From NCBI RefSeq assembly GCF_030272615.1, contig NW_026729272.1, positions 55,001-77,500 on the forward strand: 22,500 bases of DNA, written 5' to 3'. A model generated the notes under the pieces. The model was not told where the DNA came from, searched no databases, and worked only from the letters and a program-made list of their open reading frames with translations. This DNA comes from Cryptomeria japonica. Taxonomy: Eukaryota > Streptophyta > Pinopsida > Cupressales > Cupressaceae. The translations under genes were made by a program, and so were the position numbers. Of the stretch, positions 9,082 to 18,485 are shown in pieces. Every line of letters starts with the position of its first letter. Position 1 is the first letter of the stretch.

Positions 9082-9092
9082 CCCCTATATAA
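9082..9092 (-). promoter_or_regulatory. Pol I promoter-like element, copy 13
   Basis: Rightmost block. It has one extra A (TATATAAAGC), so it is the most altered of the 157-bp group next to the TATA-like core. The predicted start is near 9086. Confidence 0.45.
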
Positions 9093-9173
9093 AGCTATTT
9101 GTCCGATTCTCATACGTGTAGTCTGCAGCAGCGATTAGGACATCGACCCCAACTTTCGAATTCGTTTGCATTG

Positions 9174-9352
9174 ACCGCACCAAAGGTGCACGCCTTGGTG
9201 TGCACCCTGGAGTGCACTTTGGTGCTCACCTCGGTGCACACTTTGGTGTGCACCTCGGTGTGCACCAAAGGTGCGCACCTTGGAGCGCACCAAAGGTGTA
9301 CACTTTGGAGCGCACCACATAGGGTCTTTGAGAGGTTGGCGCAGTGCGCACA
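9174..9352. repeat. Cluster of GGTGCNCACC-type short palindromes
   Basis: Overlapping short motifs of the form AAAGGTGCACGCC, GGTGTGCACC, GGTGCTCACC and AAGGTGCGCACC recur every 10-20 bases. The cluster ends with a truncated GGGTCTTTGAGAGGTTGGCG remnant of the 157-bp unit. It bridges the promoter repeats and the G-rich array. No gene is visible. Confidence 0.75.
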
Positions 9353-11060
9353 CCAAGGTGGGTGTTGAGGTGCGTGCCGAGGTGGGTGGGTGCTAGGGTG
9401 CGCTCCATGGTGGGTGCCAGGGTGGGTGCGTGCTAGGGTGGATTCCAAAGAGGGTCATAGGGTGGGTGCCAAGGTGGGTTGGTGATATAGTGGGTTCAAA
9501 GGTGGGTACTAGGGTGGGTTCCAAGGTGGGTCACAAGTTGGGTGCCAGGATGCGTGGGTGTTAGGTTGGGTGCCAAGGTGGGCTCCTGCGTGGGTGGGTG
9601 CTAGGGTGGGTTTCAAGGTGGACGCGAGGGCGGGTGCCAAGGTGGGTAACAAGTTGGGTGTTAGGATGGGTGAGTGCTAGAGTGGGTGCCAAGGTGGGTG
9701 GGTGCTAAGGTGGATGCCAAGGTGGTTCACAGGGTGGGTGGGTTCTAGGGTGAGTTCCAAGGTGGGTCACAGGTTCAGTGCTAGGGTGGGTGTCAAGGCG
9801 GGTGTCGAGGTGCCTGGGTGCTAGGGTGTGGATGCCAATGTGGGTCATAGGGTGGGTACTAGGGTGGGCTGCAATGTGGGTGCCAAGGTGGGTAACATGC
9901 TCGGTGGGTTCTAAATTGGGTGCCAGGGTGGGTGTGCACCCACCTTGCCCGAGGTGGGTGCCAAGGTGCCAGTGTGGGTGGGTGCTAAGGTGGATGCCAA
10001 GGTGGGTGAGAAGGTGGGTGATAGGTTGAGTGGTAGGATGGGTGGGTGCCAAGATGGGTCACAGGGTGGGTGCAAGGGTGGGTAGGTGCTAGGGTTGGTG
10101 TCAGGGTGGGTGGGTGCTAGGTTGGGTTCCAAGGTGGGTGCGAGGGTGAGTGTCAAGGTGGGTCACAGGTTAGGTGCTAGGATGGGTGAGTGCTAGGGTG
10201 CAAAGGTGCCAGGGTGGGTGCTAGGATGGGTCGATGCTAGGGTGAGTGGCAAGGTGGGTCCACAAGTGTCAAGGTGGGTGCCGAGGTGGGTGCCAAGTCG
10301 GCGACTGCTATGGTGGATGCCAAGGTGGGTCACGGGGTGGGTGCCAAGTTGCTAGGTTGGGTTCCAAGGTGGGTGCCAACGTGGGTGCTAGGGTGCGTGG
10401 GTTAAAGGGTGTGTCACAACGTGGGTGCCAGGATGGGTGCGCACCCACACTGGCCAAGACGGGTGCGGGTGCAAGGTTGGGTTCCAAGCCCGGTCACAGG
10501 CTGGGTGCTAGGATGGGTGGGTGCCAAGGTGGGCACCAGGGTGGGTGCACCCACCCTGGCCAAGGTGGGTCACGGGGTGGGTCCTAGGGTGGGTAACGGG
10601 GTGGGTACTAAGGTGCGTGCCAAGGTGGGTCATAGGGTGGGTGCCAAGGTGGGCACCAGGGTGGGTGTGCACCAACCCTAGCCAGGGTAGGTCACGGGGT
10701 GGTTGTCGGGGTGGGCGTCAAGGAGCCAAGGTGGGTGGCAAGTAGCCAAGTTGCGTGCCAAGGTGGGTGTCGGGGTGGGTGCCAAGGATCCAAGGTGGGT
10801 GCCAAGGAACCAAGGTGGGTGTCTGGGTGGGTGCCGAGGTGGGAGCCAGGGTGGGTCCCAAGGTGAGTGCAAAGGTGGGTGCCAGGGTCAAGGTGAGTGC
10901 CAATGTGGGTTCCAAGGTGCCAGGGTCAGGGTGAGTGCCAATGTGGGTTCAAAGGTGCTAAGTTGGGTGCGAGGTTGGGTGCGAGGGTGGGTGGGTGCCA
11001 AGGTGTGCTAGGTGGAAGCCCGGGTGGGTCGGCATCCCATGGGTGTCGAGTTGGGTGCCT
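9353..11060. repeat. G-rich degenerate minisatellite (GGTGGGTGCCAA-like)
   Basis: About 1.7 kb is built from 10-25-base words such as AAGGTGGGTGCCAAGG, AGGGTGGGTGC, GGTGGGTCACAGG and GTGCTAGGGTGGG. Runs of three G are dense on the + strand and rare on the minus strand. A sizeable part sits inside the 7.9-kb repeat unit and recurs at 18470-18980. Open frames rich in W/V/G/R on the + strand and P/T/H on the minus strand translate the repeat. No gene, RNA or terminator is visible. A role as a polar barrier or terminator would be inference only. Confidence 0.9.
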
Positions 11061-11415
11061 GATGGGTGCTTCTTGTCAAGTTTTAGTCGTCGGGACTCAT
11101 TTCGAGCCTTAGAGGTCGTTTCTTGTCCGGTTGCCCTGTCTTCGACCTGGGAACCCAATTTTGGTCCTCGGGTCCCATTTTTTTTTGTCTCGCATCCCAC
11201 TTTTGGCCTGTGGCCTTTTCGGGGTCGATTCTCGTTTTGGGCATCAGAGCATGTTTCTTCTCCTAAAACCCAATATTTGTTTATTAAGTCTCGGAACACA
11301 TTTTTGTTCTCGTGGACCCATCATGGGTCTTGGAACGCATTTGTGGTCCTTGGGTCCCATTTTGCATCCCGAAACTTGTGTTTTGGTGCTTGATCCCTAT
11401 TTTGGGTGCCCACCT
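11061..11415. other. T-rich, mostly unique segment upstream of the 5S gene
   Basis: About 350 bp with a sharp change of composition: T-rich on the + strand, with degenerate words such as CTCGGGTCCCATTTT, CTTGGGTCCCATTTTG, TCTCGCATCCCACTTTTGG and a T9 run near 11170. A 7+7 palindrome around one base (GACCCAT-C-ATGGGTC) lies at 11315-11329. It is repeated at 18984-19338 with one difference seen (11090). The open frames (up to 163 codons) overlap in conflicting frames on both strands and show no family, so I do not call a gene. Confidence 0.7.
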
Positions 11416-11801
11416 TGCACCAAGTGCGCACCCGGGGCAAACCGAGCGCCTTGGTGCACCGGGGCAAGATCGAGCGTGCACCCGAGGCGCCCCGAACATG
11501 CACCAAGGTGCACTCGGCCCACATGTGAGCGCAGGTCGTTGCGCCCGAGGTGGTGTGTGGGCACCGCGTTGCAGACGGGACACTGCACGCACACGACGCC
11601 CCCTCCAGGTGCACGCATGTAGGCCGGGCCGGGTGCACACCCGACGCCCTAGCAAGGTGCGCGCACCCGGGCAGGGCTCACACTTGGCGAACGGGGCGCA
11701 CTTCGCGAGGGAGGGTGTGCACCTCGACGGGGGTGGGTGGCCGGGGTGGATTCGCACGTGGGTCGCGGTTTGCTAAGTACACACTGCGACAAGCTCATAA
11801 C
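11416..11801. other. GC-rich 5' flank of 5S gene 1
   Basis: GC-rich spacer with scattered GCGCACCCGGGGCAAACCGAG and GGTGCACC words, relatives of the repeat on the other side of the gene. Immediately before the gene the sequence is AAGTACACACTGCGACAAGC then TCATAAC. The C at -1 matches the plant 5S pattern. I see no clear TATATA box near -28, where many angiosperm 5S genes have one. The two overlapping 150-codon open frames are repeat artefacts. Confidence 0.65.
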
Positions 11802-11920
11802 GGGTGCGATCATACCAGCGTTAGTGCACCGGATCCCATCAGAACTCCGCAGTTAAGCGCGCTTGGGCCGGAGTAGTACTGGGATGGGTGACCTCCCGGG
11901 AAGTCCCGGTGTTGCACCCT
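11802..11920 (+). rRNA. 5S ribosomal RNA gene, copy 1
   Basis: Encodes the 5S RNA of the large ribosomal subunit, transcribed by RNA polymerase III. The start GGGTGCGATCATACCAGC and the end GTTGCACCC pair through GGGTGC/GCACCC as helix I. The length of about 119 nt is standard. Internal control elements are intact: box A AGTTAAGCGCGCTTGGG at 11851-11867, and a box C region GGGATGGGTGACCTCCCGGG at 11881-11900. A GGATCC lies near nucleotide 30, as in many plant 5S genes. C at -1 and a T6 run immediately after the gene support the ends. No internal break is seen, so this looks functional. The GC-rich substitutions (GGCCGGAGTAGTACTGGG) resemble gymnosperm rather than angiosperm genes as far as I recall. 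It lies on the strand opposite to the predicted Pol I starts. Confidence 0.98.
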
Positions 11921-11925
11921 TTTTT
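11920..11925 (+). terminator. Pol III terminator of 5S copy 1
   Basis: A run of six T on the + strand directly after GTTGCACCC, the standard Pol III stop signal. A second T5 run follows at 11928-11932 and could serve as a backup. Confidence 0.9.
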
Positions 11926-12343
11926 AGTTTTTCGCCGGGCGTCGCAATGCTATTTGAATAAACCTTTTGCCCGTTTGCGTTCTCGTCGGGGCCGGGCCGG
12001 GCCGGGGTGCGCTGCCCGCACTACCGCGCGCGCGGGGGCGACACCGAGCGCGCACCCGAGGCGCCCCGAGCACACAGGCCACGGTGCAACCCGGGCGTTG
12101 TGCGCGCACCCCGGTGCGCCCGAGGTGCTGCGCGCGCACCCAGGTGAAATCGGTGTGCACCTCGGCCAGTGCGCGCTCGGTCGAGTCGCGCACGTTGGCC
12201 AAGGTGCACGGTGATGTTTCTTACTCTAAGGTTCCGCACCAGACGCCCGGGACAGGTGAGCGAAGCTGGGCGGGGCCGGGTGCGCGGCCGGGGCAGGTGC
12301 ACGCAGCTGGAGAGAGCTTTGGAGCACACTTCGGAGCGCACCA
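11926..12343. other. GC-rich 3' flank of 5S gene 1
   Basis: Strongly GC-rich and CpG-rich, including a GGGCC-type run near 11990-12007 and GCGCGCGCGG near 12026. It has short GCGCACCC and GGTGCGC words but no regular period. No further 5S copy or pseudogene is visible. Open frames of about 120 codons occur on both strands and are not credible. Confidence 0.65.
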
Positions 12344-13859
12344 ATGATGCGCTCCATTCAAAAGTTTCCTGAAAAGGCAAAAAAAGTTGAGATTATAGAA
12401 TTTCCCACTTGAGAGATTGTAAAAAAAAAAAATTTAAAATGAAGGAAACGCGGGTGCCAAGGTGTGCGCAGCCCAGCCAAGGTGTGCGCACCAAGGCGCC
12501 CACCCTGGCGAAGGTGCACGCAAGGTGCGCACCCGAGGCAAACCGGACAATTAACCCAACTTTCGACTTCGCGCGCACCTTGGAGCGCACTTCGGAGCGC
12601 TCCTTGGTGCGCACCAATCTTGGGCACCTCGGAGTGCACCATGGCGCCCACCAAGGTGCGCACCCGGGGCAAACCGAGCTCCGACTTCGTGCGCACCTTG
12701 GAGCGCACGAAAGGTGCGCACCATGGCGCCCACCAAGGTGCGCAGCCCAGCCAAGGCGTGCGCATCAAGGTGCGCACCCTGGCGAAGGTGCGCACCCGGG
12801 GCAAACCGAGCTCCGACTTCGTGCGCACCTTGGAGCGCACAAAAGGTGCGCAACCCAGCCAAGGTGTGCGCACCCCGGTCAAACCGAGCTCCGAATCGTG
12901 CGCACCAGAGGTGCACGCCATCGTGCGCACCTTGGAGCACACTTCGGAGCCCTCCTTGGTGCGCGCCGATGTTGCGCACCTCGGAGCGCACCCGGGGAAA
13001 ACAATGCAATTAACCCGACTTTCGACTTCGTGGGCACCTCGGAGCGCTCTCGGGTTCGCACCTCGGAGCACACCGAGGTGCGCACCTTTGATGCGCTGCC
13101 TTCACCAATTTCCAGAAAAGGCAAGAAAACATTGAGAAGGTGTGCGCACCGAGGTGCCCACCCTGGCGAAGGTGCACGCGAGGTGCGCACCCGGGGCAAA
13201 CCGGGCTCCGACTTCGTGCACGCCGCACCTTGGAGCACACTTCGGAGCGCTCCTTGGTGCGCACCAGGGCGCGCAACCCAGCCGAGGTGCCCACCCCGGC
13301 GAAGGTGCACGCGAGGTGCGCACCCGGGGCAAACCGGGCTCCGACTTCGTGCACGCCATGGTGCCCACCGCGGCGAAGGTGCACGCGAGGTGCGCACCCG
13401 GGGCAAACCGGGCTCCGACTTCGTGCACGCCGCACCTTGGAGCACACTTCGGAGCGCTCCTTGGTGCGCACCATGGTGCCCACCAGGGCGCGCAACCCCG
13501 CCGAAGGTGCACGCGAGGTGCGCACCCGGGGCAAACCGGGCTCCGACTTCGTGCACGCCGCACCTTGGAGCACACTTCGGAGCGCTCCTTGGTGCGCACC
13601 ATGGTGCCCACCAGGGCGCGCAACCCCGCCGAAGGTGCACGCGAGGTGCGCACCCGGGGCAAACCGGGCTCCGACTTCGTGCACGCCATGGTGCGCACCG
13701 CGGCGAAGGTGCGCACCCGGGGCAAACCGGGCTCCGACTTCGTGCACGCCGCACCTTGGAGCACACTTCGGAGCGCTCCTTGGTGCGCACCAGGGCGCGC
13801 AACCCAGCCGAGGTGCCCACCCCGGCGAAGGTGCACGCGAGGTGCGTACCCGGGGCAAA

Positions 13860-16211
13860 CCGGGCTCCGACTTCGTGCACGCCGCACCTTGGAGCACACT
13901 TCGGAGCGCTCCTTGGTGCGCACCATGGTGCCCACCAGGCCGCGCAACCCAGCCAAGGTGTGCGCACCAAGGTGCACGCGAGGTGCGCACCCGGGGCAAA
14001 CCGGGGTCCGACTTCGTGCACGCCGCACCTTGGAGCACACATCGGGGCGCTCCCGGGTTCGCACCGGCGTTGCGCACCGTGGTGGGCACCTCGGAGCACA
14101 CCAAGGTGGGCAGCGAGGTGCGCACCTTTGATGCGATGCCTTCACTAATTTCCATAAAAGGCAAAAAAAAAACGAGATTTTAAAATTTCCGTTTTGAAAG
14201 ATAGTGAGAAAAAGGGAATGCTGGTGCCATCTTGAGCCCGCCCTGGTGCGCAGCCCAGCCAAGGTGTGCGCACCAAGGTGCCCACCCTGGCGAAGGTGCG
14301 CGCCCGGGCAATTAACCCAACTTCCAACTTCGCGCGCGCCAGGGTGGGAGCGCACCCAACAACCGGGCCTGGGAAGAGCCAATGCGAGAAACCCCACCAA
14401 ACGCTCTGACAAAAAAAGAGGGGGCGCTCCAGTAACCCCGCTTCGGAGCGCACCCTGGGCAAACCCAGCCAAGGTGCCCACCCCGGCCAAGGTGCAGGCG
14501 AGGTGCGCACCCGGGGCAAACCGGGCTCCGACAACGTGCACGCCGCACCTTGGAGCACACTTCGTAGCGCTCCCGGGTGCGCACCTCAGAGCACACCAAG
14601 GTGGGCAGCGAGGTGCGCACCTTTGATGCGCTGCCTTCACTAATTTCCAGAAAAGGCAAAAAAAAAAGGAGATTTTAAAATTTCCGTTTTGAAAGATAGT
14701 GAAAAAAACGGAACGCGCGTGCCATCTTGAGCCCGCCCTGGTGCGCAGCCCAGGTAAGGTGCCCACCCTGGCAAAGGTGCGCACCCGGGCAATTAACCCT
14801 ACTTCCGACTTCGTGCGCGCCAGGGTGGCAACCGGGCCTCGGAAGAGCCAATGCGAGAAACCCCACCAAACGCTCCGACAAAAAAAGAGGCGGCGCTCCA
14901 ATAACCCCGCTTCGGAGCGCAGCCGGGGCAAACCCAGCCAAGGTGCCCACCCCGACGAAGGTGCACGCGAGGTGCGCACCCGGGGCAAACCGGGCTCCGA
15001 CAACGTGCACGCAGCACCTTGGAGCACACTTCGAAGCACTCCCGGGTGCCCACCGGCGTTGCGCACCGTGGTGGGCAGCGAGGTGCGCACCTTTGATGCG
15101 CTGCCTTCACTAATTTCCAGAAAAAGGCAAAAAAAAATGAGATTTTAAAATTTCCGTTTTGAAAGATAGTGAAAAAAAAGGAACGCGGGTGCCATCTTGA
15201 GCCCGCCCTGGTGCGCAGCCCAGGCAAGGCATGCGCACCAAGGTGCCCACCCGAGGTGCACACCCGGGGCAAACCGGGCTCCGACTTCGTGCAGGCCGCA
15301 CCTTGGAGCACACTTCGGAGCGCTCCTTGGTGCGCACCATGGTGCCCACCAGGGCGCGCAACCCAGCCAAGGTCTGCACACCAAGGTGCCCACCCCGGCG
15401 AAGGTGCACGCGAGGTGCGCACCCGGGGCAAACCGGGCTCCGACTTCGTGCACGCCATGGTGCCCACCGCGGCGAAGGTGCACGCGAGGTGCGCACCCGG
15501 GGCAAACCGGGCTCCGACTTCGTGCACGCCGCACCTTGGAGCACACTTCGGAGCGCTCCTTGGTGCGCACCATGGTGCCCACCAGGGCGCGCAACCCAGC
15601 CAAGGTGTGCGCACCAAGGTGCACGCGAGGTGCGCACCCGGGGCAAACCGGGGTCCGACTTCGTGCACGCCGCACCTTGGAGCACACATCGGAGCGCTCC
15701 CAGGTTCGCACCAGCGTTGCGCACCTTTGATGCGCTGCCTTCACTAATTTCCAGAAAAGGCAAAAAAAAACGATATTTTAAAATTTCCGTTCTGAAAGAT
15801 AGTGAAAAAAACGGAACGCGGGTGCCATCTTGAGCCCTTCCTGGTGCGCAGCCCAGGCAAGTTGTGCGCACCAAGGTGCCCACCCTGGCGGAGGTGCGCG
15901 CCCGGGGCAAACCGGGCTCCGACTTCGTGCACTGCATGGTGCCCACCAAGGCGCGCAACCCAGCCAAGGTGCCCACCGCAGCGAAGGTGCACGCGAGGTG
16001 CACACCCGGGGCAAACCGGGCTCCGACTTCGTGCACGCCGCACCTTGGAGCACACTTCAGAGCGCTCCTTGGTGCGCACCAGGGCGCGCAACCCAGCCGA
16101 GGTGCCCACCCCGGCGAAGGTGCACGCGAGGTGCGCACCCGGGGCAAACCGGGCTCCGACTTCGTGCACGCCATGGTGCCCACCGCGGCGAAGGTGCGCA
16201 CCCGGGGCAAA
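13860..16211. repeat. 2,352-bp segmental duplication, copy A
   Basis: Landmarks recur at a constant +2,352: the A-rich block 14139 to 16491, the GAGAAACCCC module 14390 to 16742, and the A-rich block 14634 to 16986. The boundary is approximate because both ends lie in repeats that also match elsewhere. Confidence 0.85.
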
Positions 16212-18255
16212 CCGGGCTCCGACTTCGTGCACGCCGCACCTTGGAGCACACTTCGGAGCGCTCCTTGGTGCGCACCATGGTGCCCACCAGGCCGCGCAAC
16301 CCAGCCAAGGTGTGCGCACCAAGGTGCACGCGAGGTGCGCACCCGGGGCAAACCGGGGTCCGACTTCGTGCACGCCGCACCTTGGAGCACACATCGGGGC
16401 GCTCCCGGGTTCGCACCGGCGTTGCGCACCGTGGTGGGCACCTCGGAGCACACCAAGGTGGGCAGCGAGGTGCGCACCTTTGATGCGATGCCTTCACTAA
16501 TTTCCATAAAAGGCAAAAAAAAAACGAGATTTTAAAATTTCCGTTTTGAAAGATAGTGAGAAAAAGGGAATGCTGGTGCCATCTTGAGCCCGCCCTGGTG
16601 CGCAGCCCAGCCAAGGTTTGCGCACCAAGGTGCCCACCCTGGCGAAGGTGCGCGCCCGGGCAATTAACCCAACTTCCAACTTCGCGCGCGCCAGGGTGGG
16701 AGCGCACCCAACAACCGGGCCTGGGAAGAGCCAATGCGAGAAACCCCACCAAACTCTCTGACAAAAAAAGAGGGGGCGCTCCAGTAACCCCGCTTCGGAG
16801 CGCACCCTGGGCAAACCCAGCCAAGGTGCCCACCCCGGCCAAGGTGCAGGCGAGGTGCGCACCCGGGGCAAACCGGGCTCCGACAACGTGCACGCCGCAC
16901 CTTGGAGCACACTTCGTAGCGCTCCCGGGTGCGCACCTCAGAGCACACCAAGGTGGGCAGCGAGGTGCGCACCTTTGATGCGCTGCCTTCACTAATTTCC
17001 AGAAAAGGCAAAAAAAAAAGGAGATTTTAAAATTTCCGTTTTGAAAGATAGTGAAAAAAACGGAACGCGCGTGCCATCTTGAGCCCGCCCTGGTGCGCAG
17101 CCCAGGTAAGGTGCCACCCTGGCAAAGGTGCGCACCCGGGCAATTAACCCTACTTCCGACTTCGTGCGCGCCAGGGTGGCAACCGGGCCTCGGAAGAGCC
17201 AATGCGAGAAACCCCACCAAACGCTCCGACAAAAAAAGAGGCGGCGCTCCAATAACCCCGCTTCGGAGCGCAGCCGGGGCAAACCAAGCCAAGGTGCCCA
17301 CCCCGACGAAGGTGCACGCGAGGTGCGCACCCGGGGCAAACCGGGCTCCGACAACGTGCACGCAACACCTTGGAGCACACTTCGAAGCACTCCCGGGTGC
17401 CCACCGGCGTTGCGCACCGTGGTGGGCAGCGAGGTGCGCACCTTTGATGCGCTGCCTTCACTAATTTCCAGAAAAAGGCAAAAAAAAATGAGATTTTAAA
17501 ATTTCCGTTTTGAAAGATAGTGAAAAAAAAGGAACGCGGGTGCCATCTTGAGCCCGCCCTGGTGCGCAGCCCAGGCAAGGCATGCGCACCAAGGTGCCCA
17601 CCCGAGGTGCACACCCGGGGCAAACCGGGCTCCGACTTCGTGCAGGCCGCACCTTGGAGCACACTTCGGAGCGCTCCTTGGTGCGCACCATGGTGCCCAC
17701 CAGGGCGCACCCGGGGCAAACCGGGCTCCGACTTTGTGCACGCCGCACCTTGGAGCACACATCGGAGCGCTCCCAGGTTCGCACCAGCGTTGCGCACCTT
17801 TGATGCGCTGCCTTCACTAATTTCCAGAAAAGGCAAAAAAAAACGATATTTTAAAATTTCCGTTCTGAAAGATAGTGAAAAAAACGGAACGCGGGTGCCA
17901 TCTTGAGCCCTTCCTGGTGCGCAGCCCAGGCAAGTTGTGCGCACCAAGGTGCCCACCCTGGCGGAGGTGCGCGCCCGGGGCAAACCGGGCTCCGACTTCG
18001 TGCACTGCATGGTGCCCACCAAGGCGCGCAACCCAGCCAAGGTGCCCACCGCAGCGAAGGTGCACGCGAGGTGCGCACCCGAGGTGCACACCCGGGGCAA
18101 ACCGGGCTCCGACTTCGTGCACGCCGCACCTTGGAGCACACTTCAGAGCGCTCCTTGGTACGCACCAGGGCGCGCAACCCAGCCAAGGTGCTCACCCCGG
18201 CGAAGGTGCACGCGAGGTGCGCACCCGGGGCAAACCGGGCTCGGACTTCGTGCAC
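16212..18255. repeat. 2,352-bp segmental duplication, copy B (shortened)
   Basis: This is copy A displaced by 2,352 bp, with scattered substitutions, a 1-base deletion near 17115 and a loss of about 278 bp near 17705. Copy A bases of roughly 15,357-15,635 are missing. The join reads CACCAGGGCGC then ACCCGGGGC. Near 18080 copy B gains about 14 bases relative to copy A. Identity is lower than between the 7.9-kb units, so this duplication is older. Confidence 0.85.
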
Positions 18256-18462
18256 GCCGCACCTTGGAGCACACATCGGAGCGCTCCCGGGTTCGCACCA
18301 GCATTGCGCACCTTTGATGCGCTGCCTTCACTAATTTCCAGAAAAGGCAAAAAAAAGAAAAAAATGAGATTTTAAAATTTCCGTTTTGAAAGATAGTGAA
18401 AAAAACGGAACGCGGGTGCCATCTTGAGCCCGCCCTGGTGTGCAGCCCAGGCAAGTTGTGCG

Positions 18463-18485
18463 CACCAAGGCACCCACCCTGGCCA
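18463..18485. other. Junction between the two 7.9-kb units
   Basis: The left side, GCGCACCAAGG, belongs to the GGTGCGCACC complex. The right side, CCAAGGTGGGTCACGGGG, belongs to the G-rich array. The shared 11-mer CCCACCCTGGC lies between them and occurs in both families (for example 10550-10560 and near 14281), so the exchange probably took place within it. Confidence 0.8.

Larger units (their letters stand above)
8104..9173. repeat. 157-bp tandem repeats, each with a promoter-like block
   Basis: Promoter-like copies 8 to 13 are spaced 157, 157, 157, 220 and 157 bp apart. The unit is a shortened relative of the 311-bp repeat. It keeps GGTCTTTGAGGTTGGCG, GGGGAGTCGACCCATCAAAC, the CCCCTATATAA block, GATTCTCATACATG and ACATCGACCCCAAC. 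The 220-bp step carries an extra segment with CACCAAAGGTGCACGCCTTG (near 8801). A promoter-less remnant continues at 9321-9352. Confidence 0.9.
10547..18469. repeat. Complete 7,923-bp 5S-containing tandem unit
   Basis: Sequence from 10547 onward reappears from 18470 onward at a constant offset of 7,923 bp, up to the window end. By eye I found four substitutions in about 4.03 kb (10731 G/A, 11090 T/C, 11618 T/C, 13498 C/T) and no indels. The unit holds the right part of the G-rich array, the T-rich segment, one 5S gene and the whole GGTGCGCACC/A-rich complex. Such identity implies recent unequal exchange or gene conversion. A duplicated contig segment in the assembly is the alternative. Confidence 0.93.
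12344..18469. repeat. Higher-order GGTGCGCACC repeat complex with A-rich punctuation
   Basis: GC-rich modules contain GGTGCGCACC, GCACCCGGGGCAAACCGGG, CTCCGACTTCGTGCACGCC and CACCTTGGAGCACACTTCGG. They are interrupted by A-rich blocks of about 95 bp that start at CCTTCAC(T/C)AATTTCC, run through AGAAAAGGCAAAAAAA and GATTTTAAAATTTCC, and end near GTGCCATCTTGAGCCCGCC. Block starts are near 12352 (variant), 13099 (truncated), 14139, 14634, 15104, 15738, 16491, 16986, 17455, 17811 and 18324. Modules come in at least two classes. One contains GAGAAACCCCACCAAAC and GACAAAAAAAGAGG. The longest open frames in the window (579 codons +, 662 codons minus) lie here, overlap each other, cross the A-rich blocks and translate the repeat. 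I do not annotate them. Confidence 0.92.

Noticed and set aside
4890-9092. Series of Pol II promoters on the + strand (CTATATAAG TATA boxes)
   Set aside because: Possible from the core alone, but no + strand gene follows any copy. The invariant C run next to the TATA fits the minus-strand Pol I start better. Kept as an alternative rather than the main call.
9353-11060. Telomeric or interstitial telomere repeats
   Set aside because: GGTGGGTG words are G-rich but there is no run of the plant TTTAGGG repeat.
12409-15090. Open frames of 579 codons (+, 12409-14148) and 662 codons (minus, 13102-15090) as protein genes
   Set aside because: They overlap each other on opposite strands, consist of the translated DNA repeat, cross the A-rich blocks, and recur in full or in part in the second 7.9-kb unit. 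No domain is recognisable.
12344-18420. A-rich blocks as poly-A tails of SINE or LINE insertions
   Set aside because: The A-rich sequence is an internal conserved block with the same flanks on both sides in each copy. I see no target-site duplications or Pol III box A/B pair.
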